This document shows, one piece after another, positions 1-6,434 of a DNA stretch of 18,688 bases. The first letter of the stretch is position 1. Each line of letters begins with the position of its first letter. Below the pieces are notes generated by a model, which saw nothing but the letters and a program-made list of their open reading frames with translations, was not told the DNA's origin and searched no databases. Made by a program: the position numbers and the translations under genes. Origin of the DNA: Paraktedonobacter sp035294465 (GTDB taxonomy: Bacteria > Chloroflexota > Ktedonobacteria > Ktedonobacterales > Ktedonobacteraceae); NCBI GenBank assembly GCA_035294465.1, contig DATGKW010000214.1:1-18688 (forward strand). The letters run 5' to 3'.

Positions 1-225
1 CACGCTCTGGACGAGCAGTTGGGCGGCGGGATGGGGCTTGCGCTCGCTCTCCTGGCGCAGACGGGCCTCGATATCGGCGCGGCGGAAGCGGCGATGGCCG
101 CCGCTGGTGCGGCGCGAGGGCAGTTCGTTGCGATCAGCCCACAGGCGTACCGTGGCGGGATGTACGCCTAGCATCTCGGAGGTTTCGCGCAGGCTTAACC
201 ACTCGTCCTCATGCGATATTGACAT
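1..225 (-). CDS. MerR/excisionase-type helix-turn-helix protein (N-terminal part, cut by window edge)
   Basis: The first 75 residues are visible; the gene continues past base 1. Residues ~9-55 form a MerR/excisionase-type DNA-binding domain: WLSLRETSEMLGVHPATVR is the helix-turn-helix and TSGGHRRFRR is the typical wing. It probably binds DNA as a regulator, or as the targeting part of a longer protein whose C-terminal domain lies outside the window. The ATG at 223-225 was chosen because AAAGGGATAGG lies just upstream; an in-frame GTG eight codons further upstream is possible but lacks as good a ribosome site. A good promoter (324-352, minus) lies ~100 bases upstream, so it is probably transcribed separately from the oxidoreductase gene above it. 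The family call is firm, the target unknown. Confidence 0.8.
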   Translation of the reverse strand, partial: MSISHEDEWLSLRETSEMLGVHPATVRLWADRNELPSRRTSGGHRRFRRADIEARLRQESERKPHPAAQLLVQSV

Positions 226-323
226 CGAGCCTATCCCTTTCTGCACCTGATATTTGCTTCTGTCGTTTTTATACGTGATGAAATAAATATATGCTTTCGC
301 AGGCGCAGGTTGTGCTTCACTTG

Positions 324-352
324 ATTCTACGCGATGGGCAGGGGAGCGTCAA
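324..352 (-). promoter_or_regulatory. sigma-70-type promoter for the helix-turn-helix gene
   Basis: On the minus strand TTGACG (347-352) is followed after exactly 17 bases by TAGAAT (324-329), each one base from consensus. Transcription would start near 317, giving a leader of about 92 bases before the ATG at 225. It sits just after the hairpin that follows the upstream gene, as expected for an independent unit. Confidence 0.65.
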
Positions 353-374
353 GACTATGCCATTTTTTTGTACA

Positions 375-432
375 GATGAGTTATGTGGCCAGGAAAGCGG
401 ACCCGTTTCCCTGGCCACACATAACTCGTCTC
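375..432 (-). terminator. long hairpin after the LLM oxidoreductase gene
   Basis: A large inverted repeat starts 19 bases beyond the stop codon at 451. The core is TGTGGCCAGGAAA (plus, ~384-396) pairing with TTTCCCTGGCCACA (~405-418), one bulged C. Outer bases GATGAGTTA and TAACTCGTC lengthen the arms to about 20 bp. A second small hairpin, CAATC/GATTG (432-446), lies between it and the stop. There is no U-run on the transcribed side, so this is a stem-only terminator or 3'-end stabiliser rather than a classical intrinsic terminator. Confidence 0.5.
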
Positions 433-450
433 AATCAGGGGATTGGCCTG

Positions 451-1359
451 CTATCTACCCGCAACCGCGATCTTGTCAACTACCGGCACAACCTCGTTGG
501 CCAGCACGTCAAATGGCTCCAGGTCGTGGACATTTCTGAGGCTGAAGATCGCCTGGTCGATGCCCATGGCTGCCTGGCTCGCGAAAATCTCGATCAATTG
601 AGAGGGGCTGGTGGTGCCGTCTCTGCCGTCGCGTGTCAGGGTGAACGAGTTGAGCGTGGTTTTTTCGATAGCGCTGTAGGGGCGCCCCTCGGCCTCGCAG
701 TGCCCGCGCAACACGTCCAGCTTGTGCTGGAGGGCATCGTCGCCCAGGCGCGCGAAGAGATTGCAGGCGTCTCCATATCTCGCTACCAGTCGCAGGGTCT
801 TCTTTTCCCCGCCTCCGCCAATGAGGATCGGCGGATGCGGCTGCTGGACGGCCTGCGGTGAATTGAGCGGGCGTTTGAGCTGATAGTATTTGCCCTCGAA
901 CGGCGTGTCGTTGCCTGCCCACATTTGCAGCGCGATTTGCAGCGTCTCCTCTAGGCGCTCGAAGCGCTCCGCCAGAGGTGGGAACGGCACGCCAAGCCCC
1001 ATGTGCTCCTCCTCGTTCCAGGCCGCCCCTATGCCGAAGTAGGCGCGTCCATGTGAGAGCACATCGAGCGTGGTGGCTGTCTTCACCAGAATGCCGGGGT
1101 AACGATAGGTTACGCCTGTTACCATCGTACCCAGCTTGATATGATTTGTGCGTCCCGCTGCAAAGGCGAGCGCGCTCCATCCTTCCAGCATCTCCATTTC
1201 CGGCGACCCGACCACGCCGATTTGGAAAAAGTGATCCATGACCCAGAGGCTGTAGAGGCCAGCTCGCTCAGCTCGCTCTGCGATCAGCCCGAACATGTCT
1301 CCCAGGTTTGCTTGACCCTGGGGATACGTAAACGAAGGGACCTGTAATCCCAATTTCAT
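451..1359 (-). CDS. LLM class F420/flavin-dependent oxidoreductase
   Basis: This 302-residue protein is a full-length member of the bacterial luciferase-like (LLM) superfamily, resembling the subgroup annotated as F420-dependent oxidoreductases. Supporting features are the opening MKLGLQVPSFTYP strand of the TIM barrel, SLWVMDHFFQ (~36-45), the segment around GTMVTGVTYRYP (~77-88), the GRAYFGIGAAWNEEEH cofactor-site region (~104-119) and PPILIGGGGEKKTLRLVARYGDA (~176-198), all in the order expected of the family. Such enzymes use reduced F420 or FMN to reduce or oxidise small molecules in the cytoplasm; the substrate cannot be told from sequence. AGGGAGA lies 8 bases before the ATG. It appears to be monocistronic, with a TATAAT -10 box upstream and a large hairpin downstream. 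No key segment is missing. The family is secure; F420 rather than FMN is inference. Confidence 0.9.
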   Translation of the reverse strand: MKLGLQVPSFTYPQGQANLGDMFGLIAERAERAGLYSLWVMDHFFQIGVVGSPEMEMLEGWSALAFAAGRTNHIKLGTMVTGVTYRYPGILVKTATTLDVLSHGRAYFGIGAAWNEEEHMGLGVPFPPLAERFERLEETLQIALQMWAGNDTPFEGKYYQLKRPLNSPQAVQQPHPPILIGGGGEKKTLRLVARYGDACNLFARLGDDALQHKLDVLRGHCEAEGRPYSAIEKTTLNSFTLTRDGRDGTTSPSQLIEIFASQAAMGIDQAIFSLRNVHDLEPFDVLANEVVPVVDKIAVAGR

Positions 1360-1426
1360 GCGTAATTTCTCCCTGCTATTGTTGTGTGGAACCCGGCAGG
1401 CAGATGTGTAGAGAACTTCCCGCCGT

Positions 1427-1432
1427 ATTATA
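1427..1432 (-). promoter_or_regulatory. candidate -10 box for the LLM oxidoreductase gene
   Basis: The minus strand reads TATAAT exactly, 67 bases before the start codon at 1359. No convincing -35 hexamer lies 16-18 bases further upstream (TCTGCG or TTCTGC at best), so the site may be activator-dependent or fortuitous. Confidence 0.4.
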
Positions 1433-1488
1433 CATTACGATCAAACCGGCGCAGAAGAAAAACGCCTGCTCTGTGAGATTCTCGCCGT

Positions 1489-1516
1489 TTCAAACATAAA
1501 TATAGATAGATATAAA
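1489..1516 (+). promoter_or_regulatory. weak candidate promoter for the ABC cassette
   Basis: TTCAAA (1489-1494) and TATAAA (1511-1516) are 16 bases apart in the most AT-rich part of the gap. The predicted start would leave a leader of about 200 bases before the ATG at 1721. The -35 match is only four of six, so this is tentative. Confidence 0.3.
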
Positions 1517-1720
1517 AGAATACTACTGTTTTTGCAGGGTGTGGGCCAGACCTGTAACTTTTTCATCTGAAAACCCCTTCTTATGATGAAGGAAGAAAGA
1601 ATGGAAGAGGTCAGAGCAGGAAACAGCGCTGGACTCCCGAAAAGATAAACTGGCCAGCCGATCTTTGTCTTATTTCACTTCCTGGCAGGACAAAAACGAA
1701 CATTTGTGAAAGAGGTTCGC

Positions 1721-4714
1721 ATGGCGCGTCCTATACAGAAGTCCCCTCGCCCGCGTGGGCTGGCTCGGATTGCCGCGACCGTGACCCTGGCGCGCTGGCA
1801 GTTGCGCCAGACGTGGCGTTTGCTGCTGGTGGTCGGCGCTGGCGTGATGTCCGCTGTGATTCTGGTATGCACAGTGCCGCTCTATTCGCAGGTGGCGATG
1901 AGCGCGGGGCTGCGAGATGAGCTGAATGAACCCGGCAATTCCTCCATCACCGTTCACAGCGTCGCGCACTTGATCTCGCAGTCCGCTACCCAGAAAGTTG
2001 CCGGACAGATCCAGCAAGAATTGCAGCAGAACATCGGGCAATTTCTCGCCGGTTCGCAGTTCTCCGTGCAAAGTTCCGGCCTGAATTTCGGCAAATATAA
2101 TCAGATTCAGTTGGTCGGCTGGTCGATGGCCGAGGCAGCTTCCCATGTGAGGTTGTTCGAGGGACGCTTGCCGCGAGATACTGGGAGCTCGCTGGAAGTG
2201 GCAATCACGCTGCAGGCCGCGCAAGGACTTCATCTGACGGTTGGTTCGACAATCACTGTTTCCCTGCCATTTCTCAATAGCGATGATGTTGAGGTGACAG
2301 TTCCGCTGACTCTTCATGTCACCGGCATTTTTCTCCCCATTGCCCCCGGCGAGAATTTCTGGCATGGAACAAGCTTTGCCAGCCAGCCGGTGAACCAGGG
2401 TCTGGGTTCCCTCTATCCCTCGCTTGTCTCCAATAATGCTTATCTCGCTGTGCTGGAGAAGGCTTCGTTGGCAGCGAGCAATGGCAATCTGCAAAACGGG
2501 ACCGTTTTTGAGGTGCCGCTCGATCTCTACTGGTACTATAACTTTGACCTGACTCACTTGGATAGCAATCACCTCGACGATTTGAATAATGGGTTGAACA
2601 CCGTGCTGGTCAGCATGACGAACCAGCCGGTTGATGAGCCGTTTATCGATAAAACGACCTCGAACGGCCCCGCTGATCTCATCGCCGGCTATAGTGACCA
2701 GATCAATGTCGCGCGCATTCCCCTGCTCAGCCTGGCTTACCTGATTGCTGGTCTGATGCTTTTTTTTGCTGGCTTGATGACCGATCTGCTGGTGGATCGC
2801 CAATCGGAGGCTATTGCCGTCTTGCGTAGCCGAGGAGCCAGCCGAGAGCAGGTCTTCAGCGCGCTGGTTACGCAGAGTATCGGGGTGGGGATAGTTGCTT
2901 TCATCGTTGGCCCGCTAATCGCTGTACTGTGTGCGCGCTTGCTGGCACAGGCAACGCTTCCCGCGAGTGACCAGGGAGCGTTAAACGTGATCCTGGCTGA
3001 CCCCGTCTCAGCCGCTCTGGAGCTCTATCTCTCATCCCTGGCGACCGTCGTGGTCTCGATCCTGGCTATGTTGTTCGCCGTGAGTCGGGCGACACGCAAG
3101 GATGTGCTGGCCCTGCGCAGAGAAGCAGCGCGCGCGGCGCGCGCGCCGGCCTGGCTGCGCATGGGACTTGATCTCCTGGCAGGCGTCATTGCCTTGACCG
3201 GTTACGGTTTCTCTGTGTATATCACCAGCCCCGGTATTCTCGATGCGCGCACACGCGTCCTGATTCTGCCGCCAATGACGCTGGTCGGGGCGGTTTTCCT
3301 GCTGCTGGGCTGTATGCTGCTGTTTCTGCGCGTTTTCCCTTTTATTCTTGAAGGGCTGGCGCGGTTGGCGATGCGTGCGCGTGGAGCGACCTCAATGCTG
3401 GCGGTTGCTCAGATGGCGCGAGCGCCACGCCAATCGCTCAGGATGACTCTGTTGCTCGCTCTGGCGGTCGCGTTCGGCATTTTCAGCCTGGTTTTCAGCG
3501 CTTCGCAGGCGCAACGTATTCCGGCAGTTGCTGCCTACCAGGTCGGGGCGGATTTTCGTGGCACCTATCCCGCTATCTATCCAGGCTGCTCGTGCCTGAA
3601 TAAACAGCCTCTGGCGAAGCAGGAGGAGGCGTACAGAAGTATACCAGGTGTGCAGGCGGCCAGCGTTGGCTATACCTCCTCGGCCATTGGGGCGGAGAAC
3701 GGCGTAGATGCCTCGATTGAACTGCGGGCAGTCGATGCCGATACGTTCGCGCAAACGGCGCTTTGGACGAATCAGGATTCAAGCACACCATTGGGCACGC
3801 TCATGCAGCAACTGGTCCAGCAGCGCGGTACGTCTATCGCTGAGCACGTGGTACCGGCCATCGTCGATTCATCTGCCTGGCAAACCCTGAGCCTTGCGCC
3901 GGGGGCGCCCTTTACGCTTTCGGATCTGAACGGCTCGGTCAATTACGTGGCGCTTGCCGAAGTCAAGCATATCCCTACTGTCGATGATAGTGCGCAGGCA
4001 GGCGGGACGAATAGCTATGTGGCGCAGGGGGGGGTGCTGGTCGATTTTCAAACCTACCAGGCTGCTGTAGACGCCGCAAACGGTGCAAGTGTGACACAAG
4101 ACCTCTACCCGTCAACCGTCTGGCTGAGGACGCAAACAGACGCCGCTTCGCTCAGGAGCGTGAGGTCTGCCCTGGCCTCTGGCTCGCTGCGCCTGCTCGA
4201 TGTCAACGATTTGCTGGAGCAGGAGAGCGTGATGAGCGTCAATCCGCTCTATCTGGCTCTGCTGGGTGTGCTGATCGTCAGTGCGATCACGGCTTTGCTG
4301 TTGAGCCTGCTGGGCAACCTGACCGTTTCGTGGTTGAGCGCGCGCAGTCGCCTGATTAGCTTCGCCGTCATGCGGGCCCTGGGAACGGCCCCAGGCCAGA
4401 TTGCTGGCATTCTGACATATGAGCAGATCATTGTGTACGCGACTGCTATTGGCCTGGGTGTTGCCTTTGGCCTCCTGCTTTCTTTCCTCGTCTTACCGGC
4501 ATTTATCTTTACTTCATCGATCAATGCCGTTGAAGGGACCGGCGTGTTTTACATCACCCAGAATGTGCCGCCCGTCTTGATGACCATTCCTGGAGTGCTG
4601 ATTGCCCTGGCTGTGGGCATCTTGCTTGCCGTGTGCATTGTTGCGCTTGGTATGATGGTGCGCATTGTCTCGCGACCGGCGTTGAACAGCACCCTGCGAT
4701 TAAATAGCGATTAA
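1721..4714 (+). CDS. FtsX/MacB-type ABC transporter permease, 10 TM (permease 1)
   Basis: This 997-residue membrane protein has two FtsX-like permease halves. Predicted order: cytoplasmic tail 1-33, TM1 ~34-56, extracytoplasmic domain 1 ~57-331, TM2 ~332-356, a coupling loop with VLRSRGASREQVF, TM3 ~386-408, TM4 ~435-455, TM5 ~484-506, TM6 ~516-545, TM7 ~575-594, extracytoplasmic domain 2 ~596-840, TM8 ~842-868, the second coupling loop (ISFAVMRALGTAPGQIA), TM9 ~903-930 and TM10 ~955-982. FtsX-type permeases move substrates from the membrane outward or transmit force rather than import. A GTG at 1706 is in frame, but ATG 1721 has AAAGAGG five bases before it and matches the MA-RP starts of the two paralogues. 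It lies 28 bp before ATPase 1. Unlike its paralogues it has a Cys-Ser-Cys in domain 2 (~623-625). Substrate unknown. Confidence 0.92.
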   Translation: MARPIQKSPRPRGLARIAATVTLARWQLRQTWRLLLVVGAGVMSAVILVCTVPLYSQVAMSAGLRDELNEPGNSSITVHSVAHLISQSATQKVAGQIQQELQQNIGQFLAGSQFSVQSSGLNFGKYNQIQLVGWSMAEAASHVRLFEGRLPRDTGSSLEVAITLQAAQGLHLTVGSTITVSLPFLNSDDVEVTVPLTLHVTGIFLPIAPGENFWHGTSFASQPVNQGLGSLYPSLVSNNAYLAVLEKASLAASNGNLQNGTVFEVPLDLYWYYNFDLTHLDSNHLDDLNNGLNTVLVSMTNQPVDEPFIDKTTSNGPADLIAGYSDQINVARIPLLSLAYLIAGLMLFFAGLMTDLLVDRQSEAIAVLRSRGASREQVFSALVTQSIGVGIVAFIVGPLIAVLCARLLAQATLPASDQGALNVILADPVSAALELYLSSLATVVVSILAMLFAVSRATRKDVLALRREAARAARAPAWLRMGLDLLAGVIALTGYGFSVYITSPGILDARTRVLILPPMTLVGAVFLLLGCMLLFLRVFPFILEGLARLAMRARGATSMLAVAQMARAPRQSLRMTLLLALAVAFGIFSLVFSASQAQRIPAVAAYQVGADFRGTYPAIYPGCSCLNKQPLAKQEEAYRSIPGVQAASVGYTSSAIGAENGVDASIELRAVDADTFAQTALWTNQDSSTPLGTLMQQLVQQRGTSIAEHVVPAIVDSSAWQTLSLAPGAPFTLSDLNGSVNYVALAEVKHIPTVDDSAQAGGTNSYVAQGGVLVDFQTYQAAVDAANGASVTQDLYPSTVWLRTQTDAASLRSVRSALASGSLRLLDVNDLLEQESVMSVNPLYLALLGVLIVSAITALLLSLLGNLTVSWLSARSRLISFAVMRALGTAPGQIAGILTYEQIIVYATAIGLGVAFGLLLSFLVLPAFIFTSSINAVEGTGVFYITQNVPPVLMTIPGVLIALAVGILLAVCIVALGMMVRIVSRPALNSTLRLNSD

Positions 4715-4742
4715 ATAGGGCAAAAGAGGAGTTATCGGTAGC

Positions 4743-5693
4743 ATGCCAGAAGCGATTGTTACATGCGATAATCTGGTAAAAATCTATAAAGTGGCGGACC
4801 TGGAAGTTGTGGCCTTGCAGGGCTTAGACCTGGAAGTGGTGCCGGGCGAAATGATGGCGATTGTGGGCGCCTCCGGTTCAGGCAAGACCACGCTTTTGAA
4901 TATCCTCAGCGGGTTGGATGTGCCGAGCGCTGGGCGCTGTGTCGTCGATGGCAACGATCTGACGCGCCTGAGCGAAGCGCAGAGAATCGCCTATCGTCGC
5001 CATATTGTCGGCCACATCTGGCAGCAGAGCGGACGCAATCTGTTGCCGGAACTGACCGTTGCGGCCAACGTCGAGCTGCCGCAATTGCTGGGCGGCGTCA
5101 GAGCCTCGCAGCGGACGCGGCACGCCGAGGAACTGCTGGAACTGGTCGGTCTGCGGGGTTACGGAAAAAAGAAGCCTGCCCAGCTTTCGGGCGGTGAGCA
5201 ACAGCGTGTGGCTGTGGCTGTGGCCATCGCGAATGAACCTACTCTGCTGCTAGCCGACGAGCCAACCGGAGAACTTGATTCGGTCACAGCCAGCGAGATC
5301 TTCAAACTCCTGCGTTCGCTCAACAAGGAGCTTGGGCTGACCATTATCACTGTGACACACGATGTTGCCGTCGCAGCCGTCATGGATCGGACCATCGCCA
5401 TTCGCGATGGGCGGACCAGCACCGAAACAGTACGCCGCGAGGAGCCACTGGAAGCGGTGGATGCTTCTGTGGCGCGGGCCAGCACGGTCATCGGCCTTTC
5501 CAGCGAGACGCACCGCGAATCGATTCTGATTGATCGGGTCGGGCGCTTGCAATTGCCGAAGGAAGCGCTGGAGGCCGTGGATTTCCGTGGGCGAGCCGAG
5601 GTGCGCATTCTGGATGATCACGTCGAACTCTGGCCGGCTGGCGTGCTGGCAGCGGGCAATGGAAGCGGGAAAGCAGATGCAAATAAGCAATAG
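4743..5693 (+). CDS. ABC transporter ATP-binding protein with C-terminal AbrB-like domain (ATPase 1)
   Basis: This 316-residue MacB/LolD-type nucleotide-binding subunit powers a partner permease from the cytoplasmic face. All ATPase motifs are intact: Walker A GASGSGKT (42-49), Q-loop at Q94/Q95 within HIWQQSGRNLLP, signature LSGGEQ (148-153), Walker B LLLADE with catalytic E173, and H-loop H206. The usual domain ends near residue 222, so about 90 residues are extra. Residues ~260-298 read as an AbrB/SpoVT swapped-hairpin unit: IDRVGRLQLPKEALEAVDF matches the D-x-x-G-R-hydrophobic-x-hydrophobic-P-x-E pattern of AbrB and is followed by two strands ending DDHVELWP. A low-complexity tail follows. 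AGAGGAG lies 11 bases before the ATG. Permease 1 lies just upstream and ATPase 2 just downstream. ATPase identity is certain; the AbrB resemblance is by eye. Confidence 0.93.
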   Translation: MPEAIVTCDNLVKIYKVADLEVVALQGLDLEVVPGEMMAIVGASGSGKTTLLNILSGLDVPSAGRCVVDGNDLTRLSEAQRIAYRRHIVGHIWQQSGRNLLPELTVAANVELPQLLGGVRASQRTRHAEELLELVGLRGYGKKKPAQLSGGEQQRVAVAVAIANEPTLLLADEPTGELDSVTASEIFKLLRSLNKELGLTIITVTHDVAVAAVMDRTIAIRDGRTSTETVRREEPLEAVDASVARASTVIGLSSETHRESILIDRVGRLQLPKEALEAVDFRGRAEVRILDDHVELWPAGVLAAGNGSGKADANKQ

Positions 5694-5729
5694 TTCGGTG
5701 AGGATAGAGATTAGAAGGAGATTTACGTC

Positions 5730-6425
5730 ATGGCAGAACAGGCGGTAGCAACCGCGATTGTAGATGCACACGGTATTACGCGCGATTTTACAAGCGGTTC
5801 AAGCGTCGTGCATGCTCTGCGCGGCATTGATTTGCGCGTGCTGCCCGGAGAGTTTGTCGCGTTACGCGGGCGCTCCGGTTCGGGCAAGACGACGCTGCTC
5901 AATATTCTGGTCGGCCTGGATGATCCCACCAGCGGGACTGTGATAGTCTTAGGGCGCGAACTGGCAAAGATGAGCGAAACCGAACGCGCGCATTTGCGCA
6001 GTCACAACGTGGGGATGATGTTTCAGAACGCCCATCTCTTTCCTTCGCTGACAGCCCAGGAGAATGTTGAGATTCCGCTGCGCCTGGTGCGTATGGACCC
6101 GGCGCAGCGCACGAAGAAGGCGCGCCAGGCGTTGGAACTCGTCCATCTGGGGCCGCGCGCGCATCATCGTGGCCTGGAGCTGTCGGGAGGTGAACAGCAG
6201 CGGGTTGCCCTGGCGCGCGCGCTGGTACACGAGCCGCAGTTTATCGTCGCCGACGAGCCGACCGGCAACCTGGACTCGATGACCGGGCGCGATATTACCC
6301 ATCTTCTGCGAGAAATTACCCACCGCACAAACATTGGTATGTTGATCGCTACCCATGATATGACCGTCGTGAACGCGGCGGATCGTGTGCTGCAGATCAA
6401 TGATGGCTTGATCGTAGAAGGATAG
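5730..6425 (+). CDS. ABC transporter ATP-binding protein, MacB/LolD-like (ATPase 2)
   Basis: This 231-residue nucleotide-binding subunit has standard length with no C-terminal extension. Motifs: Walker A GRSGSGKT (47-54), Q-loop Q99 in MMFQNAHLFPSLT, signature LSGGEQ (151-156), Walker B FIVADE with catalytic E176, D-loop NLDS and H-loop H209. It is of the MJ0796/LolD/MacB class that works with FtsX-type permeases. AGAAGGAG lies 9 bases before the ATG, an almost ideal ribosome site. It lies 36 bp after ATPase 1 and 9 bp before permease 2, so it is almost certainly co-transcribed with permease 2 and is its likely partner. Pairing with ATPase 1 as a heterodimer is also possible and cannot be decided from sequence. 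Confidence 0.94.
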   Translation: MAEQAVATAIVDAHGITRDFTSGSSVVHALRGIDLRVLPGEFVALRGRSGSGKTTLLNILVGLDDPTSGTVIVLGRELAKMSETERAHLRSHNVGMMFQNAHLFPSLTAQENVEIPLRLVRMDPAQRTKKARQALELVHLGPRAHHRGLELSGGEQQRVALARALVHEPQFIVADEPTGNLDSMTGRDITHLLREITHRTNIGMLIATHDMTVVNAADRVLQINDGLIVEG

Positions 6426-6434
6426 GAAAAAATC

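Larger units (their letters stand above)
1360..1720. other. 361-bp divergent intergenic region, LLM oxidoreductase / ABC cassette
   Basis: It separates the minus-strand oxidoreductase from the plus-strand ABC cassette. Visible contents are a perfect TATAAT on the minus strand (1427-1432), an AT-rich stretch at ~1488-1525 with a weak plus-strand promoter candidate, and a small hairpin CCTTC/GAAGG (1576-1580/1588-1592). I see no conserved small gene and no tRNA. Confidence 0.7.

Noticed and set aside
363..369. Seven-T run next to the long hairpin read as a classical terminator tail
   Set aside because: On the plus strand the T-run precedes the stem and on the minus strand it reads as A, so it is on the wrong side for either direction.
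334..861. 175-codon open frame on the plus strand over the LLM oxidoreductase gene
   Set aside because: It is antisense to a clear family member, has no recognisable domain, and its start falls in the promoter region of the helix-turn-helix gene.
1670..2803. 377-codon open frame antisense to permease 1
   Set aside because: The translation is low in hydrophobic structure and typical of the reverse strand of a GC-rich membrane-protein gene; no motif or ribosome site supports it.
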